Origin: Verrucomicrobiota bacterium
GTDB taxonomy: Bacteria > Verrucomicrobiota > Verrucomicrobiia > Limisphaerales > UBA1100
NCBI GenBank assembly: GCA_028872645.1
Contig: JAPKDK010000107.1
Location: forward strand, 1 to 9,092
Direction of reading: 5' to 3'
DNA: 9,092 bases
The translations under genes were made by a program, and so were the position numbers. The first letter of the stretch is position 1; each line of letters starts with the position of its first letter. Below, piece after piece: positions 1-6,626 of this stretch. The notes below the pieces were generated by a model, which saw nothing but the letters and a program-made list of their open reading frames with translations, was not told the origin of the DNA and did no database searches.

Positions 1-273
1 GCATTGGTACTGCTTAGCCATGTCCACCGGAATAAGGTTCACCAAGTCTTCAGTGAAATCAATCCCCGTGAGATCCAATACATCGGTTCCCAAGTATTCA
101 GCAATCAACTCCAATTGGGTGGGAACATCCACCAACCCATCCCTGGCCAGCAGTACGGCAACCGATTCGCCGGAGAGATTATGCTCGCCCTGGAGCGCCT
201 CTAAATCCTGCTCATCCGCCAAGCCACGCTCAAGAATGAGAACCAACAGCGAATTTGTAATCACATTAGACAT
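1..273 (-). CDS. GspE/PilB-like type II secretion or type IV pilus assembly ATPase, N-terminal part only
   Basis: The first 91 codons of a minus-strand gene are visible, starting MSNVITNSLL and open at the left edge. They form a tandem helical hairpin domain of the GspE N-terminal (MshEN/T2SSE_N) type. Repeat one covers about residues 8-31 (LILERGLADEQDLEAL) and repeat two about 37-60 (LLARDGLVDVPTQLELIAEY). The stretch LVNLIPVDMAKQY at 77-89 is the usual lead into the second N-domain. The ATPase core lies outside the window, so function is inferred from this domain and from position. The gene begins 16 nt after pilT and is probably co-transcribed with it. It would energise pilin assembly or secretion at the inner membrane. 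The RLG residues of the cyclic-di-GMP motif are absent from both repeats. No Shine-Dalgarno sequence precedes the ATG. A non-ATPase MshEN protein is possible but less likely. Confidence 0.75.
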   Translation of the reverse strand, partial: MSNVITNSLLVLILERGLADEQDLEALQGEHNLSGESVAVLLARDGLVDVPTQLELIAEYLGTDVLDLTGIDFTEDLVNLIPVDMAKQYQC

Positions 274-289
274 CGTTAACTAAATTCGA

Positions 290-1435
290 TTAACCGGCGG
301 GCGGCACTCCGCCCGCAGCCAGCTGTTCAGCTTGAAGCGTCGCTTGTTGCTCGTCCCACTCCTTGAGCCGCATCATCATGCCGGTGTGATCCTGCGCTTT
401 GTTTACACAATCCTCGCGGGATACAACTCCTTTGCTATAGTAGTTAAATAACCCGTCATCCAATGTCACCATCCCGTATCTCTGGCCGGTTTGTTGATCG
501 GACGGAATGCGGAAGGTTTTGTTGTCGCGGATGAGCGCCGAGATGGAAGAGGTCATCACCATGATGTCGTGGATGGCCACGCGCCCCTTGGGAATGCGTT
601 TGCAAAGAATTTGGGAAATCACACACTGTAACACCGTGGAAAGCTGAATGCGGATAGTCTCCTGCTGTTGCATCGGGAAGGCGTTTACAATCCGGTCCAC
701 CGTCTTGGCCGCGCCCGTAGTGTGGAGCGTACCGAAAACCACGTGACCCGTCTCAGCCGCGCTCACAGCCATTTCGATGGTTTCCAAATCGCGAAGCTCG
801 CCCACCAAAATTACTTCCGGATCCTGCCGCAAAGCACGCCGTAACGCTTCGGCAAAGCTAGGGACATCCACATGCACTTCGCGTTGGGAAGTGATCGCTT
901 TTTTGTGGGGATGATAAAACTCGATGGGATCCTCGATGGTGATCATGTGGCATTCATCATCGGTTTCGTTGATGATGTTGAGCATCGAGGCAAGCGTGGT
1001 GGATTTGCCGGAACCGGTGGGGCCGGTGACGAGGATCATGCCGCGCGGGGTAGCGAGGAGTTTGTCGACCAACCCTTGGTCGAGGCCGATTTGCTCGATA
1101 GTAAGCAGGTCGGCTGGAATTTGCCGGAGCACCAGCGCCATGTTGCCGCGTTCTTTGAATGCGCTTACACGGAAACGGGCTTTTGTACCGAATGCGAATC
1201 CAAAGTCCGCGCCGCCTTGAGTGCGAATTTGCTGGATTTGATCGTCCGACGCGATGGATTTGACGAGGTACTCTACATCTTCCGGTTCGCAATCTGGCCC
1301 TTCCACCCGGACCAGCGTGCCGCTGTCGCGATAGGCCGGCGGAATGCCCACCCGCACGTGGAGATCGGAGGAGCCGGTATCAACCAGCAACGTGAGCAAA
1401 TCGGGCATCCGGTATATGGGTTCTCTTGCAGGCAT
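290..1435 (-). CDS. pilT: Type IV pilus retraction ATPase PilT
   Basis: This 381-residue hexameric AAA-type ATPase depolymerises type IV pili, powering twitching, DNA uptake or surface sensing from the cytoplasmic base of the machine. A PAS-like N-domain at about 10-115 is followed by the RecA-like core. Walker A is GPTGSGKS (138-145), the Asp box is ITIEDPIE (165-172), Walker B ends in VILVGE with the catalytic glutamate at 213, and the His box is HVVFGTLHT (231-239). The PilT-specific C-terminal motif corresponding to AIRNLIREGK appears as ISALIRDNK (298-306). Its presence, and the lack of the tetracysteine motif, separates it from PilB. The length is slightly above the usual 340-370 because of a Gln/Ala-rich tail. 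The ATG lies 8 nt after the pilB stop, with no Shine-Dalgarno sequence, so coupling to pilB translation is likely. PilU is an alternative but less likely name. Confidence 0.95.
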   Translation of the reverse strand: MPAREPIYRMPDLLTLLVDTGSSDLHVRVGIPPAYRDSGTLVRVEGPDCEPEDVEYLVKSIASDDQIQQIRTQGGADFGFAFGTKARFRVSAFKERGNMALVLRQIPADLLTIEQIGLDQGLVDKLLATPRGMILVTGPTGSGKSTTLASMLNIINETDDECHMITIEDPIEFYHPHKKAITSQREVHVDVPSFAEALRRALRQDPEVILVGELRDLETIEMAVSAAETGHVVFGTLHTTGAAKTVDRIVNAFPMQQQETIRIQLSTVLQCVISQILCKRIPKGRVAIHDIMVMTSSISALIRDNKTFRIPSDQQTGQRYGMVTLDDGLFNYYSKGVVSREDCVNKAQDHTGMMMRLKEWDEQQATLQAEQLAAGGVPPAG

Positions 1436-1443
1436 GGTAAATA

Positions 1444-3174
1444 TTAGTGTTCGTCAGATGTCGTTGTGCGCATAACTTCCTCCACAGTCGTCATTCCCGA
1501 CATCACTTTATTGATGCCATCCATGCGGAGCGTTTTCATTAAGCCATTTTTCAAAGCGTACTCGCGTAAATCGGCCACAGGTTTTTCGTCGATTATCATC
1601 CGTTGTAGTGTGTTGTCAATTTCCAACACCTCGAAAATCCCGAAGCGACCCTTGTAGCCGCCACCATCGCACGCCTTGCAACCGGCACCTATCATCGGCA
1701 TAGCGGTTTCCACCTGTTCAGGCGTAAGGCGCAGGGCTTTTATCTCCCCCTCTGTTAATTTGTGTTGGATGACGCATTTGCCGCAAATGCGGCGCACCAG
1801 CCGTTGGGCAATAATGCAACGAGTGGCGGCGGCTACCAAGAACGGTTTCACCCCCATATCCACCATACGGGTAATGGCACCGGGCGCATCATTGGTATGC
1901 AGCGTGGAGAAAACAAAGTGACCGGTGAGCGAGGCGTTCACAGCAATGGTGCCGGTTTCCGAATCCCGAATTTCCCCGAGCATAATGATGTTCGGCGCCT
2001 GGCGTAGCATCGCGCGCAACGCGGCGGAAAAAGTCATACCTGCCGCCACATTAACCTGGCATTGGTTGATTCCGGAGAGGATGTATTCCACCGGATCCTC
2101 CACGGTAATAATTTTTTTGTTCGGGGTGTTGAGGAGATTGAGGCAGGAATAAAGTGTGGTGGTTTTTCCTGAGCCGGTTGGCCCCGTGACGAGCATGATG
2201 CCGTCAGGCATTTGGGCGTTGCGCTCAAACACTTCCTGATCTTCCCGCATAAAGCCAAGCTGATCGAGGCCGAGATTCAATCCGCTCTTATCCAAAATAC
2301 GCATGACGATGCTCTCGCCATAAATGGTGGGGAGGCAACTCACACGAAAGTCAATCACGCGCCCATCGATCACCTGTTGATAGCGGCCATCCTGTGGGGT
2401 CCGCTTCTCGGCGATGTTCATGCCGGACTCAATTTTCAACCGGCTGATAATCGGTGCCCCAACGCGTTTCGGTGGGGCGTTGCCCTCGCGCAACACGCCA
2501 TCCACGCGATATCGGATTCGCAGGCGTTCCTCAAACGGCTCAATGTGCACATCCGAGCAACCCATCTTGAACCCCTCCTGAATGATGAGGCTCACCATCT
2601 TCACTAGAGGCGCGTCAGAATCGTCCTCCACTTCCACGCCTGCGCCAGCCGCCGCCGCACCGCCCTCGGCCTGTATTTGGTCGAGATCCACCTGAGTTTG
2701 GGAAAGTTCCTGAACGATTCGCTCCACGGCTTCATTGGCCGAGCCATAGAAGCGATCGATCGCCGCGCGGATTTGCGGCTCACTGGCTACCTTGAAAACG
2801 ATGCTCGGATAATTGACCATCCGAGTGAGGCCATCCGTCGCATCGATGTCGGTGGGATCCGAAAGTGCCACCACCAACTCATTGTCAGTCACTTCAACCG
2901 GTACAACCTGATAACGCCGGGAAATATGCCGCGGAATGGCCCGCAGCAAATCATCACGTGGCCTCAACTCACGCAAGTCAATTTGCTCGCAACCAAACTG
3001 CATCGCACGCGCCTGCGTGATTTGATCGATGTTAATGATTTTTTGAACCACCAACGTATCGACCAGACCTGCCCCAGCGGATTCCGCCGCAGGGCGAGCA
3101 GCATCCAGCTGAACATTATCAACCAGCCCCATGTTCATAAGGGTGTCGACCAAGTAATCGTCTTTAACAGCCAT
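1444..3174 (-). CDS. pilB: Type IV pilus assembly ATPase PilB (GspE family)
   Basis: This 576-residue extension motor drives pilin polymerisation from the inner membrane. A MshEN-like N-domain spans about 5-143. An Ala/Gly-rich then acidic linker follows at about 168-189. The second N-domain begins at VKMVSLIIQEGFKMGCSDVH. The core has Walker A GPTGSGKT (331-338), Asp box ITVEDPVE (356-363), Walker B IIMLGE (396-401) and a His box with H419 and H426. The zinc-binding tetracysteine typical of PilB/GspE is C464, C467, C499 and C502. I chose the ATG at 3174 because a GGCGG sequence sits 8 nt upstream and the first repeat starts right after it. A GTG at 3189 would add five residues. It heads the unit with pilT and a second GspE-like gene. 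No inner-membrane platform gene (pilC) is visible, so GspE of a type II system cannot be fully excluded, although the adjacent pilT argues for pili. Confidence 0.92.
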   Translation of the reverse strand: MAVKDDYLVDTLMNMGLVDNVQLDAARPAAESAGAGLVDTLVVQKIINIDQITQARAMQFGCEQIDLRELRPRDDLLRAIPRHISRRYQVVPVEVTDNELVVALSDPTDIDATDGLTRMVNYPSIVFKVASEPQIRAAIDRFYGSANEAVERIVQELSQTQVDLDQIQAEGGAAAAGAGVEVEDDSDAPLVKMVSLIIQEGFKMGCSDVHIEPFEERLRIRYRVDGVLREGNAPPKRVGAPIISRLKIESGMNIAEKRTPQDGRYQQVIDGRVIDFRVSCLPTIYGESIVMRILDKSGLNLGLDQLGFMREDQEVFERNAQMPDGIMLVTGPTGSGKTTTLYSCLNLLNTPNKKIITVEDPVEYILSGINQCQVNVAAGMTFSAALRAMLRQAPNIIMLGEIRDSETGTIAVNASLTGHFVFSTLHTNDAPGAITRMVDMGVKPFLVAAATRCIIAQRLVRRICGKCVIQHKLTEGEIKALRLTPEQVETAMPMIGAGCKACDGGGYKGRFGIFEVLEIDNTLQRMIIDEKPVADLREYALKNGLMKTLRMDGINKVMSGMTTVEEVMRTTTSDEH

Positions 3175-3253
3175 GTAACGTGCCGCCACAAACTACGACC
3201 CCAAGTAGCCCCGCGTCAAATACGAGCTATAAACAAAAGGAATTTGTGAGTTT

Positions 3254-3283
3254 ATTCTACGTGTGCGGATGAAGCTGGTTCAG
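3254..3283 (-). promoter_or_regulatory. Candidate promoter of the pilB-pilT operon
   Basis: On the minus strand a TAGAAT box (3259-3254), five of six matches to the -10 consensus, has CTGAAC 18 nt upstream (3283-3278) as a weak -35. Transcription would start near 3247 and leave a leader of about 70 nt before pilB. The site lies between the terminator of the upstream gene and pilB, where a promoter is needed. The -35 match is poor, so this is a guess. Confidence 0.3.
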
Positions 3284-3292
3284 CCTTATTAT

Positions 3293-3321
3293 AAAAAAAG
3301 CGGAGCCATTTTGGCCCCGCT
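3293..3321 (-). terminator. Intrinsic terminator after the DUF1080 gene
   Basis: Read on the minus strand, AGCGGGGCC pairs with GGCTCCGCT around an AAAAT loop, giving a 9-bp stem (3321-3313 with 3307-3299). A run of seven T follows at 3299-3293. The one imperfect position is a G-U pair on the minus strand but would be A-C on the plus strand, and the U-tract follows only in the minus direction. It therefore terminates transcripts of the gene ending at 3340, 18 nt upstream, and insulates the pilus operon from it. Confidence 0.9.
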
Positions 3322-3339
3322 CAATGAGTATATATTGGA

Positions 3340-4122
3340 TCAGTCGTCCAATTTCACCACCCAGATATTGCGAAACCTCATAGGGTTTCCATGATCCTGC
3401 AGACCAATGGAACCGGGACCGTGCTTCACATATTTTTTTACGCTCCGATGCCCGGATGGGCCGATGAGTTCGCGTTGGTCGTGCACCTTTACACCATTGT
3501 GAATCACTGTCACCACTGCCGACCGCGTCACCTTTCCGTCCTTGCCAAACTTCGGCGCGCGAAATTCGATGTCATAAGTCTGCCATTCGCCCGGAGGTCG
3601 GCACACATTCACGCTCGGCGGATGCTGCCCGTAAATCGCCGCACACTGGCCGTCCGCATAGGAAATGTTGTTGTACGAATCCAGCACTTGCACCTCGTAT
3701 TTGCCGCAAAAAAATACGCCACTGTTACCGCGCCCCTGACTATTACCAACCACTTTTTCCGGCGTGGCAAATTCCAAGTGCAACTTGATGGAGGCAAACT
3801 TCTCCTTGCTGTTCAACTGTCCTGAGCCACGCGTTACTTCCATGTAGCCCTTTTCCACCTTCCATTTATTGTGACTCCATTGGCTCATGTCTGTGCCATC
3901 AAACAACACCACCGCGCCCTTGGGCGGCTTCATGCCCAGCGTCTTTGAAATCTCCGCCTTCATCACCTTGGGCCGAGGGCGGTTGGCGTCATGCACGCGC
4001 CATTTTTGACCGGGGATGACTGGCGTATCCGTGTAGCCCGGCAGGTTTTTGTCAGCAGCAGCCGTTTCAAAAACGAAAATCGCCAGCATGGGAATGAGGG
4101 AAAAGAGTATGATTTTTTTCAT
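3340..4122 (-). CDS. Secreted DUF1080 (3-keto-disaccharide hydrolase) domain protein
   Basis: The product has 260 residues. It opens with a signal peptide: MKK, a hydrophobic stretch to about residue 18 and an ETAAA cleavage region near 21-23, so it is exported. The rest is a jelly-roll, concanavalin-like DUF1080 domain. Family landmarks are AVVLFDGTDMSQW (70-82), GRGNSGVFFCGKYEVQVLDSY (130-150), PPGEWQTYDIEFRAPKF (176-192), a VTVIHNGVKVHD strand (204-215) and the terminal GSIGLQDHGNPMRFRNIWV (237-255). Characterised members cleave 3-keto-glycosides after a dehydrogenase has oxidised the sugar, but many are uncharacterised, and no sugar dehydrogenase is adjacent here. I chose the ATG at 4122 because it places the signal peptide at the N-terminus; the reading frame extends 24 codons further. 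The gene is monocistronic: it is divergent from the ABC gene and followed by an intrinsic terminator. No Shine-Dalgarno sequence is visible. Confidence 0.88.
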   Translation of the reverse strand: MKKIILFSLIPMLAIFVFETAAADKNLPGYTDTPVIPGQKWRVHDANRPRPKVMKAEISKTLGMKPPKGAVVLFDGTDMSQWSHNKWKVEKGYMEVTRGSGQLNSKEKFASIKLHLEFATPEKVVGNSQGRGNSGVFFCGKYEVQVLDSYNNISYADGQCAAIYGQHPPSVNVCRPPGEWQTYDIEFRAPKFGKDGKVTRSAVVTVIHNGVKVHDQRELIGPSGHRSVKKYVKHGPGSIGLQDHGNPMRFRNIWVVKLDD

Positions 4123-4166
4123 GTCAGATGTTTCAGCCACTAGCCTAACAACCGCACCCCCATCCG

Positions 4167-4185
4167 CAAGCGAAATTTTCGCTTG
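4167..4185. promoter_or_regulatory. Perfect 9-1-9 palindrome in a divergent promoter region, candidate operator
   Basis: CAAGCGAAA, one central T, then TTTCGCTTG forms an exact inverted repeat. It lies 45 nt from the DUF1080 start and 33 nt from the ABC ATPase start. No U-tract follows on either strand, so it is not a terminator. The single-base centre suits binding of a dimeric regulator better than an RNA hairpin. The TTG at the end of each arm could begin a weak -35 on each strand (TTGGCC on plus, TTGCGG on minus), so a bound protein could control both genes. The regulator is unknown. Confidence 0.5.
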
Positions 4186-4217
4186 GCCGCACACCTTTTG
4201 CCCGTTAAAAGCCCTGC

Positions 4218-5024
4218 GTGCCGCGTCGCCCCATTCTTTGCATTGAAAACCTCCGACTCGAGCGGGGCGACACCGTCATTCTCGACGGCATCAATTGGCG
4301 CGTCGATCCCGGTCAGCACTGGGTAATCCTCGGCCCTAACGGTTCTGGAAAAACCACATTGCTCGCCGCACTCACTGGCTACAAAACCCCCACCGACGGC
4401 GACATCCAGTTGCTCGGTCAAACCTTTGGCGAAAGCCACTGGCCCGAGCTGCGCAAAAAAATCGGACTCGTCAGCAGTGCCCTCAACAAACTAATGGCCC
4501 CCGCCGAGCCCGCGCTCGAGACAATCATCAGCGGCAAATACGCTATGATCGATCTTTGGGAAACCCCAACCCCCGCCGACCGTCGCACCGCCCGCGCCAT
4601 CCTCAAACGCATCGAATGCCTCCCCCTTGCCGACCGCTCCTGGCATCACCTCTCCCAAGGCGAACGCCAGCGCATCCTCATCGGCCGCGCACTGATGGCA
4701 AAACCCAAGCTGCTCATCCTCGACGAACCCTGCGCCGGACTCGATCCCGTTGCCCGCGAAAACTTCCTTCAATTCCTCAACCGCCTCGCCCGCCAATCCA
4801 ACGCCCCTGCCCTCGTCTTCGTCACTCATCACGTCGAAGAAATTATGCCTGCCTTCTCCCACGCGTTGCTGTTAAAGGAAGGTCAAGCTTGTGCTTCCGG
4901 CACTTTGAAGAAAACGTTAACGAGCAAAAAATTGAGCAACTCGTTTGGCGACGCTGTGAAGTTGGAACAGAAAAACGGGCGGTACACACTGAAGGTAAAA
5001 CCAACGCGGAAAGGAATGATGTAA
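4218..5024 (+). CDS. ABC transporter ATP-binding protein, stand-alone (YlmA/ModF-like)
   Basis: This 268-residue single ABC ATPase domain has Walker A GPNGSGKT (39-46), signature LSQGE (145-149), Walker B LLILDE with catalytic E170, D-loop GLD (174-176) and H-loop H204. The usual Q-loop glutamine is not seen; the region reads IGLVSSALN (82-90), a form I recall from YlmA/ModF-type ATPases linked to metal or oxyanion uptake. The tail, LTSKKLSNSFGDAVKLE (234-250), also resembles that group. The start is GTG at 4218: an in-frame TAA at 4206 leaves almost no room upstream, and the ATPase fold begins at once. There is no Shine-Dalgarno sequence. No permease or binding-protein gene adjoins it, so its partner and substrate cannot be named. 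It is the only plus-strand gene and ends 4 nt from the convergent dehydratase gene, with no terminator between them. Confidence 0.88.
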   Translation: MPRRPILCIENLRLERGDTVILDGINWRVDPGQHWVILGPNGSGKTTLLAALTGYKTPTDGDIQLLGQTFGESHWPELRKKIGLVSSALNKLMAPAEPALETIISGKYAMIDLWETPTPADRRTARAILKRIECLPLADRSWHHLSQGERQRILIGRALMAKPKLLILDEPCAGLDPVARENFLQFLNRLARQSNAPALVFVTHHVEEIMPAFSHALLLKEGQACASGTLKKTLTSKKLSNSFGDAVKLEQKNGRYTLKVKPTRKGMM

Positions 5025-5028
5025 AGTT

Positions 5029-6582
5029 TCAATATTGCGCCCCAGGAAACCAAGGCTGGAACTCATCATCCCCAATCCCATTCAACTCACTCTTCGTTTT
5101 CTCCCCGCTTGCCACCGCGATGATTTTCTCAAAAATTCGCGCGCCTACTTCCGCCACCGTTTCCGTGCCGTCGATGATCGTCCCCGCATTCAAATCCATA
5201 TCCTCTTCCATCCAGTTGAACAGTGCCGTGTTCGTGGCCACCTTGATGCAGGGCGCCGGTTTACAACCATACGCACTACCGCGGCCGGTGGTGAAAACAC
5301 CCACATTGCAGCCGCCCGCCACCAGCCCCGTCATGCTCACCGGATCGTAGCCAGGCGTATCCATAAAACAAAATCCCGCCGTGTTGATACGTTCGGCGTA
5401 ATCGTACACCGCCATCAGTGGCGACTGCCCGCCCTTGGCCAGCGCGCCAAGGCTCTTTTCATAAATCGTGGTGAGCCCGCCCGCCTTGTTGCCCACGGAA
5501 GGATTATTATTAATAGTGCTGTCGTGTCGGCGCGCGTAGTCCTCCCACCAATGGATTTGTCGCATTAGCTTTTCGGCAATCTCCGGTGTGGCCGCGCGAT
5601 TGGTCAGCAAATGTTCCGCGCCATAAATTTCCGTGGTCTCCGCCAACACCGAAGTGCCGCCGTGCTTTACCAGTTCATCGGAGGCAACGCCCAGCGCGGG
5701 GTTTGCCGTACAACCGCTGTTGCCATCGGAGCCGCCGCAATTTTCCGCCAGCAACAATTTTGACAAAGGCTGCTCCGTGCGCCGCCCCTCTGCCACCTTC
5801 GGCAAAATCGCCTCCACAGCTTTAGCCGCCGCTTCGATGGTCTTCAACGAACCGCCCGTGCCTTGGATGGTCATGAATTTCGGCGCAAGCTCTCCCTCGC
5901 GCAGGTTGTCCAAATCATAATCCTCGCGAATGCCCGCGATTTGATTGTCCTCGCACCCGAGCCCGATCATTACGTAACCCGCGATGTTTGAATGCCGCGC
6001 CATGTTGCCCAGCGTGCGGCGGATGATCTGCATCGGCCCGCCCGGATCCACCCCGCACCCGCCTTGCGTCTTCAGCGCAATCACACCATCGATGCTCGGA
6101 AATTGTTTTTGAAACTCCGGCCCGCGAAAGCGCTCCGCCACATAACGCGAAACGGAGTTGGAACAGTTCACATTGGAAATCACCGCCACATAATTGCGTG
6201 TGCCCGCGCGCCCGGCTGGTCGGGCAAACCCCTGAAACGTGCGACGCTCCACTTGAGGAAAAAATTCCGTGGGCCGATAATCCGAACACGGATGATGCTT
6301 CCGTTCATAATCTCGGCACACCAAATTTTGCAAATGCACATGCTCCCCAGCCGCAATGTTACCTTCAGCAAAACCGATGATCTGCCCGTACTTTCGCAGA
6401 GCCTCGCCGTCCGCCACCGCTACTAATGCAATCTTGTGCCCAGCGGGAATGGTCACCGCCGTCGTAATCGAACCGTTGCCCTTGGTCAATTCCGTGCCCG
6501 CCTTCACGGTTTTTTTCAACACGCCCACGTGATCGCCCTCACGCAAGCGCAGTACAACTGAATCCAAATCAATCAAAGCCAT
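5029..6582 (-). CDS. uxaA: UxaA-family sugar-acid dehydratase (altronate dehydratase-like)
   Basis: The product has 517 residues, close to E. coli UxaA and GarD. Members are iron-dependent cytoplasmic lyases that dehydrate hexonates or hexarates to 2-keto-3-deoxy acids. An N-terminal SAF domain at about 1-90 (GDHVGVLKK, PAGHKIAL, IAAGEHVH) is followed by a linker and the catalytic UxaA domain. Conserved patches are NCSNSVSRYVAERF (139-152), GGCGVD (174-179), GLGCEDNQ (207-214), ENCGGSDGNSGCTANP (280-295), NPSVGNKAGGLTT (360-372) and TTGRGSAYG (431-439). GAEHLL and the NKAGG segment look closer to UxaA than to GarD. The ending DDEFQPWFPGA is common in less well characterised members, so galactarate or another acid remains possible. 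I took the ATG at 6582, where the SAF domain begins, over the GTG at 6600. The gene follows pbpC in the same direction after 44 nt. No other hexuronate genes are visible. Confidence 0.87.
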   Translation of the reverse strand: MALIDLDSVVLRLREGDHVGVLKKTVKAGTELTKGNGSITTAVTIPAGHKIALVAVADGEALRKYGQIIGFAEGNIAAGEHVHLQNLVCRDYERKHHPCSDYRPTEFFPQVERRTFQGFARPAGRAGTRNYVAVISNVNCSNSVSRYVAERFRGPEFQKQFPSIDGVIALKTQGGCGVDPGGPMQIIRRTLGNMARHSNIAGYVMIGLGCEDNQIAGIREDYDLDNLREGELAPKFMTIQGTGGSLKTIEAAAKAVEAILPKVAEGRRTEQPLSKLLLAENCGGSDGNSGCTANPALGVASDELVKHGGTSVLAETTEIYGAEHLLTNRAATPEIAEKLMRQIHWWEDYARRHDSTINNNPSVGNKAGGLTTIYEKSLGALAKGGQSPLMAVYDYAERINTAGFCFMDTPGYDPVSMTGLVAGGCNVGVFTTGRGSAYGCKPAPCIKVATNTALFNWMEEDMDLNAGTIIDGTETVAEVGARIFEKIIAVASGEKTKSELNGIGDDEFQPWFPGAQY

Positions 6583-6626
6583 CGGCAGGAATATAGACAC
6601 GAAAACTCACTCTGCACAGAAAACAA

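Noticed and set aside
872..1447. Long open frame on the plus strand opposite pilT
   Set aside because: It lies wholly antisense to a gene with every PilT motif intact and has no recognisable domain.
3175..3189. GTG at 3189 as the pilB start
   Set aside because: It would add five residues outside the conserved domain and has no better ribosome site than the ATG at 3174. It stays possible.
3288..3293. Exact TATAAT on the minus strand as the pilB promoter
   Set aside because: It is part of the terminator's T-rich tail, and the sequence 17 nt upstream (GGCCAA) is no -35 element. A chance match is more likely.
4167..4185. The divergent-region palindrome as an intrinsic terminator
   Set aside because: No T-run follows on either strand, and it sits upstream of both genes rather than after one.
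4140..4439. Minus-strand frame of 99 codons across the divergent promoter and the start of the ABC gene
   Set aside because: It covers the Walker A coding region of the ABC ATPase in antisense and shows no recognisable family.
5026..5051. GTTTC ... GAAAC inverted repeat at the convergent gene junction as a terminator
   Set aside because: The arms are only 5 bp with a 16-nt loop, and there is no U-tract on either strand.
4556..5350. 264-codon plus-strand frame spanning the end of the ABC gene and the dehydratase
   Set aside because: Its translation is a Pro/Arg-rich string typical of an off-frame reading of GC-rich coding DNA, and it crosses two well-supported genes.
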